A stretch of 64,000 nt of DNA from Epiperipatus broadwayi. Its lineage: Eukaryota > Onychophora > Udeonychophora > Euonychophora > Peripatidae. The position numbers and the translations under genes were made by a program. How positions within the stretch are numbered: position 1 is the stretch's first letter; the number at the start of each line of letters is the position of its first letter. Positions 13,195 through 24,765 of this stretch are shown one piece after another. The notes beneath the pieces are model-generated. The model was not told the DNA's origin, did no database searches, and saw only the letters and a list, made by a program, of their open reading frames with translations. The stretch spans positions 131,716 through 195,715 of the forward strand of contig JAQFVV010006840.1 in assembly GCA_028023455.1 (NCBI GenBank), in the 5' to 3' direction.

Positions 13195-15570
13195 GCTTTT
13201 GAATACATCATATTTAATATATGAAAACACTGTTAATTTCTTTACTAAACCCTTTCGTTTCTTTGCTTCATTTACCAATTTTTTCTCCCATTCAACCAAG
13301 AAATTTTCCTGATTACTTAAGATGATTCCCAAATAACTATATCTAGTGACCACACTTTATATCCCCCAATAAAAACTATACATCTTCTCTTTTCTCCATT
13401 ATTAATCATCATTATATTTGATTTTTCTTCACTAAATTTAATCCCCATCTCTTTACCCACCCTTGCACATGTCCTCAGCATAACTTCCATATCTTCTCTT
13501 CTTTCTGCACACAAAAAAATATCATCCACAAAAAAAGACTGGACAAAATATATACTCCCTTAAAACCCATTAATGGTATTTCTATTCCTCTTCCTAGTCT
13601 TTCTATTGCTTTCTCCATTTCACTCAATACGACAAAAACAAAATAGGTGTCATAGGTCATCCTTGCCTTAATCCCACCCCATGTTTAACTTTAACTGATT
13701 CTATATCCCCTTAATAATATTTACTAAAGCTTCATCCATTCCCAAATTTGCTAAACTTACCCATAGTCTATTTCTATTTACTCTATCATATGCCCCTACT
13801 CTATCATATGCCTTCTCTATATCTATAAAGCTCATATATAGCATCTACCTGAATTCCTACTCATATCTATAAGTTGTGTAACTACAAATAAACTATCTCC
13901 TATATGCCTATCCGACCTAAAACATCCTCACATTTCAACCACTACATTATTCTCTTCCATCCATTTTACAACTCTTCCAGTTACCATATATGAGAAAACT
14001 TTATATAAAACTGATGTTTAGCTGTCAGTCTATAATTATTTAACTTTCTATGATCCTTATCCTTTCTTTTAAATAATAATCTTATTCTTGTATTACTCCA
14101 ACTACCCGGAAAAACTCTCTCTGTGCCAACTTATTAAAACATGATAATAACTTTGATTTACCTCTACGCCCTAAATTCATTACCATCTCTGCTGCCCATC
14201 CATCTAAACCTCTTGCCTTTCCACTTTTCAATATCTTCCCTGCCTCATTCAGTTCATTTTTTGGTAACCTAATATTCCCATTACTAAATGTGTTTATGTT
14301 TTCTATCACTAAGTCCTTCACATCTAACATCTATTTAAGATTATCTCGAACTCATCTCTAGAGTTTCATTGTATTACCTCATCATCTATTAATATTATCT
14401 CTCTCCCCTACATTTCTCCTTTTAATATTAATTCCAATTTTTATACTCCCATCTCTTCCACTTTTATTAATATCCTCCAACAATTTACTATTCAATTCCA
14501 TCCTCTCTTTATAATTATCCATTTTAGCCAACTTTTTCTTTTCTAAGTATTTTCCTCATTTAGCATTAATATCATTTTCACTTTCTTTGTGCTTAATAGC
14601 ACACTTATAGTCTCTGCATGCTTCCTTCCTCTCTTTTACACTTTTACTACCTTTCATTGTTTATTACTTTTATTTTTGTGCATATTCTCAACTAAAATCC
14701 TATTTGCCACTTTTTCTATTTCACCACACCAGACCTTATACTCATACCCAACCAACTGTTCCATGGCTTCTTCAGCTTGTATTTTATACTCTTCCAACTT
14801 ATTTTTATCATTCACTCTCCATCCACATCTTTCACTATTGTTTCTAACTTTATTTCTATCTTCCATCACATTACTAACCATTTCTATTACAATAAAGTTA
14901 TGATCACTATTACATATTCTCTCTTCATTATCAAACACCTTAATTTTCCATATTTTATTCATTCCCTCTTTCTCTACCAATACATAATCTATTGTGTGAA
15001 ATATATTATTCCTAGACCATATGTATTGCCCCTCATAAATATTTAATAAATTCCTAATACTCAAATTTACTCTTTGACAAAATTCCTTCAAAAACTGACC
15101 ATTATTATAATCTACTTCATCAATTTCTTCAATATGTCCATTCATATTCCCTATAACCATTATTATCTTCCCCTTTTCTTTAAAACTCTGTATATCCTTA
15201 ACTAGGCATTCATATATACTACTGTTCCACTCCATTACAGTTTGACTATCTCCAGTGGCTATATACACTAGAGCCACCATCCATTCTTGTCTACCCAACT
15301 TTATTTTAAATCGCAAATGCTCCTGACATTTAACAATATTTAAATATTTTTTGATATAACACCTATACCACCACCCCTTTTTTCTTTTTTTTCCCCATTT
15401 ATACCATGCCATACCACATCTTCCAAAATAGGTTCTTTTTCTTCTCTTAGATGTGTTTCCACTACTGCTAATATATCAAGCTCTTCATTTTCAATTGCTT
15501 TGTTTAATTCCAGCCACTTTTCTGGTCTCCTACCACTTTGTATTTTCAAAAACCCCAATTTTAACATTTT
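13195..15570 (-). pseudogene. CR1-type ORF2: endonuclease and reverse transcriptase
   Basis: Endonuclease relics: LDILAVVETHLRE (about 15475), VALVYIATGDSQ, IGNMNGHIEEID (the GDFN motif with Asp and Phe changed), TIDYVLV, and CNSDHNFIVIE with the catalytic SDH (about 14900). RT relics: GKARGLDGWAAEMV (about 14190-14235), FIDIEKAYDRV (motif A, about 13795-13830), VGLRQG-x-PMTP (motif B, about 13650-13680), FVDDIFLCAE (motif C, about 13500-13530), and YSYLGIIL (about 13320-13345). Motif A carries an in-frame 18-bp duplication. The loss of the endonuclease GDFN Asp and multiple frameshifts make it non-functional. Order and motifs match CR1/Jockey-group ORF2. Confidence 0.75.
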
Positions 15571-15778
15571 TTTTCTTTCCTAAATACTCTTTTATAAATT
15601 CTTTTGATTCTTTCTTCTCCATTACATTTATAAAAAACTTTCTTACCATTAGTCTTACAGATCAATTTCCTCTCCACATCTACACTTATATCTAAATCAA
15701 TAATCTTTTGCTTATTTCTTATATCCCATCTATTGTTTTTCTTTTTTATAATATTACAATTTCAAAGCCCACCCCCCT

Positions 15779-16800
15779 TTAAAAGTTTCCCAAATTATAT
15801 TCTTTAAATATCAAATTCCCTAAAACTTCACTTTCTTGTTTTCCTAAGTGCAATCCGTCTTTACTATATAACTCCCTCTTTCCAATAAACCAATCCCATA
15901 CATCCATGAACATAACATTATATCTCTCACACAATTTTTTCAATCTCTCATTTGTAGAACATTTCCTATCTAACAAATGCCTCTTGTAAAATCTTGGTAA
16001 TACTCCAACTATCCCTAGTCTTCCTTTAATCTTACTCAAATTCCTAATCAATTCTACACACTCATCCATTACTCTCTCTGATGGCTCTAACAAATTATTA
16101 GTCCCTATTATAACATATAAATTTCTACTATCTTGCCTTCTTACTTTTATCTGTCACATTCCTAATTCTACCTCCATGCAAACATACTCTTACATACCTG
16201 CTTCTATTTTCCCTTGCAAGTATATCCCTACATTCTTTGATTAGTGAATCTCCTATCAATACTGTCTCATAGTCTACTTTCTCTACTCCATCTGTAACAT
16301 TTTCTATCATCTTCTGGACCTCCTTATCCATTACTTTCTTATCATTTCTATTCAATAATTTCTTTATCTACTCACACTTTTTCTCTAACAATTTTAATTC
16401 TACTTCTACATCCTTCACTTTTTCCTCTATCTTACTTATTGTCTGTCTAATCATCTCCATTGCATTACTACTTTTTCCACCCATATCTCCTGACACTCCA
16501 CTAAAATCATACTCTGTCCTATCTTTCTTAACTACGTTTTGCTCCTTCTCTCTTGGCTTTCTCTGTAGACAACCTACACTTATAAACCACTTTCACACCT
16601 TTTTTATCACATTTACACACTGACTACATAACCAGCAAACCCGTTACATCCTTCCTATTCTTATTCAAACATTTCAAGTGATACACCTCAGCACACACTG
16701 TACACTCTACCAGCACCCACCTAATTCCTTTCTGCCAATTATATACACATTGTGCAATATAAATGCAATCCATATTTTTATTTTCCAAGTCACTATTCTA
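15779..16800 (-). pseudogene. CR1-type ORF1: PHD-like finger plus SGNH esterase
   Basis: Read from 16800 downwards. First a PHD-finger-like block, W-VLVECTVCAEVYHLKC, giving C-x2-C-x4-H-x2-C, then SVCKC after a stop (about 16790-16600). Next a Lys/Glu-rich segment likely to be coiled coil (about 16560-16360). Then an SGNH hydrolase: VLIGDSLIKEC with the GDSL-type serine (about 16250), VIIGTNN (block III, about 16110) and KDGLHLG (block V, about 15850). PHD and esterase domains in ORF1 are established features of CR1-like LINEs. A frameshift lies between blocks I and III, with at least one stop after the finger. It is a pseudogene, but each domain is recognisable. Confidence 0.7.
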
Positions 16801-17730
16801 TATTTGACTTTATAATATCTCTCTTATTCTTCAAACCCCCTTACACAGAAGAATTTTACTTTTTTTCCAAACCTATCCAACTATAACCACGTGTTTTCCG
16901 ATCTTAGGCCTCCGAAACGTTTTTTTTTTCTCAAAATAAATGACTGTTTTAAAGTTTAAAAAAAAACCTTCATTAAGAAACTTAACCAAAAACGAATTAA
17001 TCTTACATATAACTTTTTTATAAACATTTTTACGCTAACACATTCAATGAAAAAAACTTTTTGTTAAAAACTTCTATACTAAAAATGGCGAACAAAACCT
17101 TTCAAACAATTAAACACAACAATTTTCAATCTTTCAAGTAACTCACTCTCTTGACCACAATTTATACTTTCATACACAATAATTAGTCTTTATAGTGATG
17201 CTCTCAAATGATCAATCATATATACGCATGCAACAAATAGCATAAAAAAAAATTTAACTGCTCTGAATATCAATAAATAGGCTTAAATGAAAATGAAAGT
17301 TAACATTTGTTGTCATAGATTATTTTAAGGTTAGTATTTAATATTGTGTATTGGTTATATATAAAAATATAAATAAACAAAAGGTATTATTGATTTTTCA
17401 TAAAAGTTTAAGCCCTAAAAATACCCGAATTAGAATCAATTTGTGGACTTTATATTATAATACATAATAATCTATTACTGAACCAATGCATGCTGGGAAC
17501 TGCCTCTATGCATTCTACTATTATTTAAAAGGATATTATTATTAAATATGATATTGATGTTTTTTAAATCTCTGTGGTAAAAAATGATTTATGAAAATAT
17601 ATCATATATAGATATACATACTGACAATATTCTCACAAAAAAGTCAACACTTATCAATAAAGAGCTTGCTTGAGCTCTGTATTACATTTTTGTAAATACA
17701 AGCTTATAAAAGCAATGTCACTTTATATAT
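16800..17730. other. AT-rich spacer with small hairpins
   Basis: No gene. At 17650-17770 short inverted strings occur (ATCAATAAAG against CTTTATTGAT; GAGCTTGCTTGAGCTC), which may be the edge of the repeat starting near 17735. Confidence 0.4.
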
Positions 17731-17734
17731 GAGT

Positions 17735-18110
17735 TGCTTTATTGATAATTAAAGTTTTAATGTAAATTAAACAAAAGATTTCCATATTATAAAAATAAAG
17801 TAGCAGGCTTTTCAGGCCGAAAGGCCATTGTTTTTGCAACTATTAATGGTTGAATTAGTGTGAACTACGCAATACCAAGCTATCCTAATTCAATTATGCA
17901 CTAACAAAAACTAAATATAATTCTATAATATCTATTTTTCCCCTCACTAAATATTCCATTTCAAATATGAATTTATGGATCATAATCATGTTTTCTTCAT
18001 GATTTAATACCTATTCAGTTCTGTATTGTAGTTAAAAGCACATGTACAGATTTTTCTCCAAGCATTTTTTTATTAATGGTGAAATTACTACTTTTACATC
18101 ATAAAAAATG
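17735..18110 (+). repeat. Dispersed repeat R, copy 1
   Basis: Shared with 30590-31090: AATGTAAATTAAACAAAA, then a GGCC...GAAGGCC-type hairpin (GGCCGAAAGGCC here), TTCACTAAATAT, TTCAAATATG, and AGCACATGTACAG. A further fragment is at about 7095-7185. Copy 2 carries a SINE insertion that copy 1 lacks, so copy 1 preserves the empty site near 18005. Class unknown; no coding sequence seen. Confidence 0.55.
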
Positions 18111-18174
18111 TATTAATAAGTATAAAAGGTGGAATTGCTTTCTTTGCATAAAATGCTCATAATATAAATTACAG

Positions 18175-18289
18175 TTGTCAAGCATTGGTGGTCGAGATGT
18201 CAGCAACAACTGCTTTACAAGCAATTGTCCTGGGTTAGCAGGTTCACTTCTCAGCTGATGCTATGAACATGAGAAAAATATATATATAT
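18175..18289 (+). mobile_element. tRNA-derived SINE, family A, with 13-bp TSD
   Basis: Starts TTGTCAAGCATTGGTGGTCG (box-A-like), passes a decayed box B (GGGTTAGCAGGTTCACTTC), then the family tail GCTGATGCTATG...ACATGAGAAAA. The flanking 13-bp repeat ATATAAATTACAG at 18162-18174 and 18290-18302 is a TSD from target-primed integration. Other copies: 27078-27168, 30825-30943, 41144-41239 and 57484-57582 (minus). Confidence 0.8.
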
Positions 18290-18504
18290 ATATAAATTAC
18301 AGGTTAGTTAGGTATAATTATTTATTTATTTATTTTTTCTTCGGTGCTGCCAAATTTGTCATTTTTGTAATTTGTTAAAGCAACCAATAAAAAAAACAGT
18401 AATTTGTTAAAGCAACCAATTAAACAGCATTACAGACAAACATTCAGACAACTAACAAAATAGAAATTTTATAGAAGAGATAGATATCTATATAGCATTA
18501 CAAT

Positions 18505-18860
18505 ACTAGCCAAAAACAAAATATTACTAAAATTCTTCCACAACTATGGTTTTATCTATTAACAAATAAATCTTTTCAAGTGAAATTCAACTAAACACAC
18601 AACATATATATGCAAAATAAAATAGCCTTCCCAAAAATTGCTTCAAAAACCAACTTCCTTTAACATCAAAGGATATCTTCATGAGATTGAAATTCTCAGA
18701 TTTAAGAAAGTGAATTAAATTTGGAAAGATCTTTATTTTGCTATGGATTGGTAACCATTGCTGATGATTATGATTCACTTCCATTTTGCTTTTTAAGCAA
18801 AAAATTTGCAGTAATGTAGTAATCAAATACATGATTTTATTACATTCATAGATATACATT
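18505..18860 (-). mobile_element. Penelope-like fragment, one arm
   Basis: On the minus strand the frame ends with FLKSENFNLMKISFDVKGSW, closely matching FLESKAIDLLKISFDIKGSW encoded near 41790-41850. Downstream sequence (CTTTTCAAGTGAAATTCAAC on the plus strand) also matches an arm of the 41.4-42.0 kb foldback. The 41.6 kb copy adds a SAL-x-x-HELNTGH motif typical of Penelope-like C-terminal regions, hence the call. No catalytic domain remains. Confidence 0.45.
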
Positions 18861-19620
18861 TTTTTTTCTATTCATCACACTGAGGCACAAGATATTTAAA
18901 ATTGAAATATTTTACTTCAGCTATTAAAGATGTTTTGAAAAGTAATATTTTTTAGTTATCTATTTTTTTTGTTTTTATCAAAGAATCCTTCATCTCAGTT
19001 TCATCATATGATAACCTCCCATCAGCACAGAGATTCACACCAGTCCCTTTCAGATATTAATGCATTTTGAAAACAACCTTTACTTATTCAAATGATCTAG
19101 AATTTCTCAACCATCTGAATCTCCTCCTCACAAGACAGTTTATTAACTTTCATTAAGACCATGATTCTTTTCAATTTCTAACACCCTGTGGAAGAGTAAA
19201 CAATCATTACACTGGAGGTATGTATTTACTAGGGCTTTGGACTTTTATTAATGCACCTCTCATCTCAATCCTACCATAGCACAATAACCCTTTCTCACTA
19301 TGCATGGATTTCCTCAGATGAGCAAAAAAAGGTATCAAACACCCAAATCTCCATACTTATGTTGACAACTTGATTACTTCCATTCTTTTATTTGTATCAT
19401 CCTAATTTAAAAAGAAGACCTTTACAAATGTAACCACCAGAACAATATGTCTAAAAAGCAGTTGACTTTTAATTATCATAACAGTATTCCAATTGTATTA
19501 AATGAGATATTCTAAATTTAAGATCATCGTGATTACCATCCATTTAGGTTCATAGTATACAAGCATTTTCAAAATTCTTAATACAGTTTCTTTCACCTAA
19601 TTCCAAAAAATATTCTGCAT
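18860..19620. other. AT-rich spacer, possible old element debris
   Basis: No gene recognised. Base composition at 19000-19450 is a little less AT-rich than the surroundings, which may be decayed element sequence, but no motif could be named. Confidence 0.4.
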
Positions 19621-19624
19621 GATT

Positions 19625-19715
19625 TGGTTCAGTAGTAGAGGGTCAGTTCTGAAATTTAAGATTCATGAATCATGGCCCAATTTTGTTATATTTTGGCTTT
19701 CAAATTCCTAATGAA
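19625..19715 (+). mobile_element. SINE family B relic, weak
   Basis: GATTTGGTTCAGTAGTAGAGG, and later AATTCCTAATGAATTCCC, resemble the head and the TTATGAACTCC tail of family B copies at 20682, 21085 and 55336. Heavily decayed. Confidence 0.35.
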
Positions 19716-19927
19716 TTCCCAAAAAAATTAAAATCTTTCAATTTTTTATTGTGCTCCAGTAAACTTTCATACCTTATTCATTCTTAATATGTGAGATTTC
19801 TTTCTAGATTTTTTACAATCTTTAAGACTTCAGTTTTAGGTTTAGGTACCCAGTTATTGCCTTAGTTCCTAGTAATATAATCAGCCAAACATGGAGTTGC
19901 CTTTTAACTCTACAAATGCTACCACCA

Positions 19928-20235
19928 AAACATCACATGATCACCATTTCATATGCTTACAAAAGCTGTTAATAAGAGTACCAAACTCTCCATACAGTAG
20001 TGTCACCAAGTGCAAGCCTTTGTAATCAATGAATGCAGGAAGGTTTGTGCATAAAATCCTTAACTACTCTGAGGATGTTGGATGAATAGGAACTAGATAG
20101 GGTTTTTATGTACAAGCATTCCTGCATTCAGTGATTACAAAGGTTTACACTTGGTGGCACTACTGCATGGAGAATTTGGTAGTTTTATTACTTGCTACTA
20201 GTGTAAAAGAGTGTTTTTTCATTCATATATTTCCC
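19928..20235. mobile_element. Foldback member of hammerhead family, lacking the ribozyme
   Basis: Begins CATCACATGATCACCATTTC and continues through a CTCCATACAGTAGTG block to GCATAAAATCC, then returns in inverted order (GGTTTTTATGTACAAGC...CACTTGGTGGCACTACTG...GGAGAATTTGGTAG). The two half-copies meet near 20080, where TGAGGATGTTGGATGAATAGG remains but the CTGATGA...GAAAC core is gone. The CACCAAGTGCAAGCC variant is shared with the left half of 38735-39450, so this is a subfamily. Confidence 0.7.
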
Positions 20236-20681
20236 TTTCAATCCTTTTTTATTAATCTATCATACATTATAAATATTTCATTGCAGCATTCATTGTGACC
20301 TTCTTCTATTACCTGATACCCAAGAGTCAAACCACAAATGAATTTTGGTAAAAACCATATATTCAAATTTTTATTTTGTTTAAAAATTTTGAATACTGTG
20401 TTTCAAAACACATTATTCAAGTTAAATTGTAGTTGTGTTCACCTGATTCATTATTACCAATCTTAATTCTCTACTGTTTTGAAGAAGTTATTGAAAACAG
20501 TGATCCTTCTTAAGAACGTTTTGGTCCTGTTTTATTACCTTACCTAATATCTATTGTAATGTCTCTCTCAGTTTTGAAGCATTATGTATACCACCATATC
20601 ATCTCCAAAATCTAGGAGTCATCTTTTTTTAATTTTTACTGCTTGGCTTTATATTTTGTTGATACTTGAATGTTATTAAAA

Positions 20682-20800
20682 AAGACCCAGCATGGTTTGG
20701 AACATCCAACTTGGAATCGGGAGGTCCCAGGATTGATTCTGGTGCTCACAGTTTTGTCACTCAAATTTCTTATGAACTCCTAAGAAATATAATATTAATA
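20682..20800 (+). mobile_element. tRNA-derived SINE, family B
   Basis: GCATGGTTTGGAACATCC, a clear box B (CCCAGGATTGATTCTGG), and the family tail TTCTTATGAACTCC. The same parts occur at 21085-21195, 55336-55450 and 62481-62600. Diverged, with no TSD resolved. Confidence 0.55.
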
Positions 20801-20837
20801 TCATCTATATTCTTTATTACTTTCTACAATGCATTTT

Positions 20838-20962
20838 ACAACCCAGACAGTTTCAATTGCCCCAGAAATCTTCTTCAGAACTTCTACTTATATTTCCAAA
20901 TCTCAATTTATCTCTATGTTCTGAAGAAGATTATTGGAGCAATTGAAACTGTCTGGATTGTA
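20838..20962. repeat. Inverted repeat with CTGAAGAAG...GAAAC motif
   Basis: Arms at about 20838-20882 and 20919-20962 (CCAGACAGTTTCAATTG inverted to CAATTGAAACTGTCTGG). The right arm reads CTGAAGAAG, a short stem, then GAAACTGTC, a layout resembling a hammerhead core. No stem I can be drawn, so only the motif is noted. Confidence 0.5.
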
Positions 20963-21084
20963 AAAAGCATTGTTAAAAATAATGAAGAATATGATGATAT
21001 TACTATTATATGTATTTGGTAATGAAATAAGAAAGATAAGTTATATAACATCTAAGAAATAAAGCCATTGATCTTTTTTACCTT

Positions 21085-21195
21085 GTGCTCTTGGTAGAAC
21101 AACCAACTTAGAATTAGGAGATCCCAGGATTAATTCTGATAGTCGCAGGTCTGGTGCTCAAACATTTTATAAACTCCTGACCAATAAAGTCACTG
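21085..21195 (+). mobile_element. tRNA-derived SINE, family B
   Basis: TTGGTAGAACAACCAACTTA (box A region), CCCAGGATTAATTCTG (box B), a GCAGGTCTGGTGCTCAAAC block, and the tail AAACTCCTGACCAATAAAGTC. The clearest family B copy in the window. Confidence 0.6.
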
Positions 21196-21470
21196 GATTC
21201 TTTTTATCAAAAAAGGCTTAAAATATTACTTTAATTTTGTATTTAAGTAACTTTCAATTTCAAAAGATATTTTATAAAATTTAAAATTGTTTCAGTAATA
21301 ACTAATGTATTAATAAAATATATAATTATTTAAAAACTACAATTTAAATTTCTTACGCAGTTACATTGCAAAATATTTATTGATTTATATGAACAATAAG
21401 GTTTAAACTACATTGATAAGATAGAAAAAAATAATCTATGGAAGGATACAGATTAAGATATATGGTTTCA

Positions 21471-22357
<887 letters not shown>

Positions 22358-22543
22358 GTTTATGTTAACACTTTATAAATTATTTTTTTAAAAAGGAATT
22401 CATTTGGCTACAAAGTGCTCAGTATCTTATAAACTTATTTTATATTGATAATGAAAAATAATATATCTGAGTTTCCAAAATAATTTATTTTTTATGCATG
22501 GCCTGTTTAAATCCTTAAAAAGTATATATAACAGGCAAAATTC

Positions 22544-22816
22544 ACTATACGTATTGCCACACTAGAGGGTTACATTAGATACTAATATCTAGATGCAGTG
22601 CTCTCAGATCCAAGATTCCTCACTGATGAAGGCCACAAGCCAGAAACTAGTCTGGGGATATTGGATGAGTAGGCACTAGATGGGGATTTTATGCACAAGC
22701 TTTCTTGTATCTATTGATTACTCTAGCTTGCTGTGTGTGGCAATATGTATAGTGAATTTTGCCTGCTTAATAACAGTTATAAGCAAGCATCAAAATTGTT
22801 TATCATGTGATGTTTA
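22544..22816 (+). mobile_element. Hammerhead-bearing retroposon, copy 2
   Basis: Starts with the inverted end block (AACAGGCAAAATTCACTATA), continues through a GATGCAGTGCTCTCAGATCC block, the ribozyme, TGGATGAGTAGGC and TTTTATGCACAAGC, and closes with ATAGTGAATTTTGCCTG, AATAACAGTTATAAGCAAGC and ATCATGTGATG. The inverted ends let its RNA fold on itself. Sequence between copies 2 and 3 (22817-22860) is family-related. Confidence 0.8.
22617..22658 (+). ncRNA. Hammerhead ribozyme, minimal type I, intact core
   Basis: Stem I TCCTCA (22617-22622) pairs with TGGGGA (22653-22658), six pairs including one G-U. Core CTGATGA at 22623-22629. Stem II GGC/GCC is flanked by an A-A mismatch, with loop CACAA. 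Then GAAAC, a two-base loop TA, and GTC (22650-22652), forming the one- to two-pair stem III known from minimal hammerheads. Predicted self-cleavage is after C22652. All conserved core positions are present, so this copy is a good candidate for activity. Confidence 0.75.
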
Positions 22817-22859
22817 TTGGCTTAAAACCAATCCTGTTTAATAGGATAGTGGTGGCTAT

Positions 22860-23265
22860 GGTTATTAAAGAACCAAAAACACCAAAATGTATAGGTACTG
22901 AACTGAGTTCAAATCTATATGACTATATAAGCTGATGGGCTTGAATTGAAAATATTAAGGTGTTTTCAATTTAAGACTCATAGTTTTGTAGTTAAGTGGA
23001 GATAAAAGGTGGCTGCTGGAGGGTTGCCTTAGATCCTAAGATCTAGATGCAGTGCTCTCAGATCCAAGGCTCTTCACTGACAAAAGCCTCAAGCCAGAAA
23101 CTAGTCTGAGGATATTGGATGAGTAGGCATTAGATGGAAATTTTATGCATAAGCCTTTTGGCATTCATTGATTACTCTAGCTTGCAGTGTATAGAAATAC
23201 GTATAGTGAGTTTTGCCTGTTTAATAACAGTTATAAGCAAGCATAAGAAATGGTGATCATGTGAT
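22860..23265 (+). mobile_element. Hammerhead-bearing retroposon, copy 3
   Basis: Includes the 5' internal part (CCAAAATGTATAGGTACTGAAC, TCAAATCTATATGACTATA, GTTAAGTGGAGATAAAAGG) also present in 38735-39450, then the GATCCTAAGATCTAGATG block, a degraded ribozyme, and the right end TTTTGCCTGTTTAATAACAG...ATGGTGATCATGTGATAT. It is longer on the 5' side than copy 2. Confidence 0.75.
23071..23112 (+). ncRNA. Degraded hammerhead ribozyme with preserved stem I
   Basis: Stem I TCTTCA/TGAGGA pairs fully, with an A-U pair where other copies have G-U. The core reads CTGACAA instead of CTGANGA, losing G8. GAAAC-TA-GTC is intact. Predicted inactive, but the stem I change supports selection on pairing before decay. 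Confidence 0.6.
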
Positions 23266-23354
23266 ATAAACATATATAAAAAATAAATATATTTTATTTT
23301 TAATAATAAAAATAAAATTTTAATAATAGTATGTGATGTGGTGTGATGTTACGT

Positions 23355-23870
23355 AATGTGAATAGCAAACCCTTTATATAGTAGTGCCACCAAGTGCAAA
23401 TCTTAGTAGTCAATGGATACAAAACAGTTTGTGTATAAGATCTTTATCTAGTGCTTACTTATCCAATTTTTGAAAAACCAAATACAGCAAAATTTATAGT
23501 TACTGAACTGAGGTCAGATGTATATGACTATACAAGCAAATAATCTTGGATTGGAAACATTATTGTGTTTTATCTTGAGCTCACAACTAACAAAATGGGT
23601 AAAAGATCACTGTTGGAAAGTTGCATTTGATTGTAAGATCTAGATGCAAAGATCAGAAATCTCTCCTCACTGATGAAAGCCACCAGCTAGGAAGAAGTCT
23701 GAGATGTTGAATGAGTAAGCAGTAAATAGGTATTTTATGCACAAACCTTCTTACACCCATTAATTATAAGGTTTGCCCTTGGTGTCACTACTGTATGGAG
23801 AGTTTGTTATTATTATTAACAGCCTGTGTAAGTATATAAAATGATGATCACATGATGTGCCAATGGTTTT
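23355..23870 (+). mobile_element. Hammerhead-family retroposon, copy 4, diverged
   Basis: Left end with inverted family block (CCACCAAGTGCAAATC), the internal CCAAATACAGCAAAATTTATAG segment, GTAAGATCTAGATGC, a decayed ribozyme (about 23663-23706: CTGATGA present, GAAAC changed to GGAAG, GTC present), a TTTTATGCACAAACC block, GTATGGAGAGTTTG and the end GATGATCACATGATGTG. The oldest-looking copy. Confidence 0.7.
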
Positions 23871-23935
23871 ACAAATATAATTTTACATTTTAATTATTTA
23901 TCTAGTGCACAAGCAGTATTTAATTAGAAAGATAA

Positions 23936-24765
23936 AGACTTTAATCTTTTTCCACATGCACCTTAAACATTTGTACAATAGCCAAATGATGTAGTTTTTA
24001 ACTATAGAGGGACTTCTCAAACATTGACACAAGTTAGGAATTTTATAAAGATAAGAATAGCCATATTATCTTTATACTAAATTCTTACTTATATAGGCTA
24101 ATCTGAAGCATTTTGATTTGACAGCATGAAGAGATCACCCTCTTCACATTTAAATTCGCTATTTTCTTTTACAAACTAACCTACATGAAATCTTGTAATT
24201 TACAGTGAGTTAATATTAAGATATTTTTAATAAAAATATAGAAACTAGTGTAACATTCTAATCTTTATAAATTCCCTATGTTGTGTTGAACTTTGAGAAG
24301 TCCCTCTATAGTCAAAAACTACATCATTTGACTAGTATACAAATATTTAAGGTGCAAGTGGAAATAGGTTAAAGCCTTTCTCTTTCTAATCGCATACTGC
24401 CTGTCTGCTCCATAAAGAATTAGACTGTTACATTAATTTCTATATTTCCATTAACAAAGGTTTTAATATTAACTTGCTGTACAGAAAATTTCATGTAAGT
24501 TAATTTGTAAAAAGAAATAGTGGATTTAAATGTAAAGATAATAATCTTTTCATGATCTTAAATCAAGATGCTTCAGATTAGCCTATATAAATAAGAATTT
24601 AGGTTAAAGATAAGATAGCTATTCTTATCTTCATAAAGTCCCTATCTTGTATCAAGGTTTGAGAGGCCCCTCTATAGTCAAAAACTACATGGTGTGGCTA
24701 TTTTATAAATGTTTGTGGTGTATGTGGGAAAAGGTTAACACCTTTCTCTTTATAAATACAATTTT
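23936..24765. mobile_element. Foldback element F1 with internal partial copy
   Basis: Long inverted arms (about 23940-24170 against 24560-24760) keyed by ACTATAGAGGGACTTCTCAAAC and its complement, TAAGAATAGC, and AGGCTAATCTGAAGCAT. Between them, 24270-24400 repeats the outer part of the right arm in direct orientation (CCCTCTATAGTCAAAAACTA at about 24301 and again at about 24667). Arms are diverged but clearly paired. No coding capacity. The arrow order is inverted, direct partial, direct. Confidence 0.8.

Larger units (their letters stand above)
13195..16800 (-). mobile_element. CR1-type LINE with PHD/esterase ORF1, decayed
   Basis: Older, nearly complete CR1-type element on the minus strand: ORF1 with zinc finger, coiled-coil-like segment and SGNH esterase (16800 down to 15779), then ORF2 endonuclease and reverse transcriptase (15570 down to about 13195). 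Many frame breaks and stops. The C-terminal zinc-knuckle part seen at 5698-6150 is absent here, so the 3' end is lost or the element belongs to a related subfamily. Confidence 0.75.

Noticed and set aside
14589-15695. Plus-strand open frames across the CR1 element
   Set aside because: Antisense shadows of the minus-strand endonuclease region, which has ordered family motifs.
18175-18289. tRNA genes at SINE heads (also 21085, 55336, 57484)
   Set aside because: A and B boxes are present, but no complete cloverleaf forms and each has a repeated family tail and, in several cases, a TSD.
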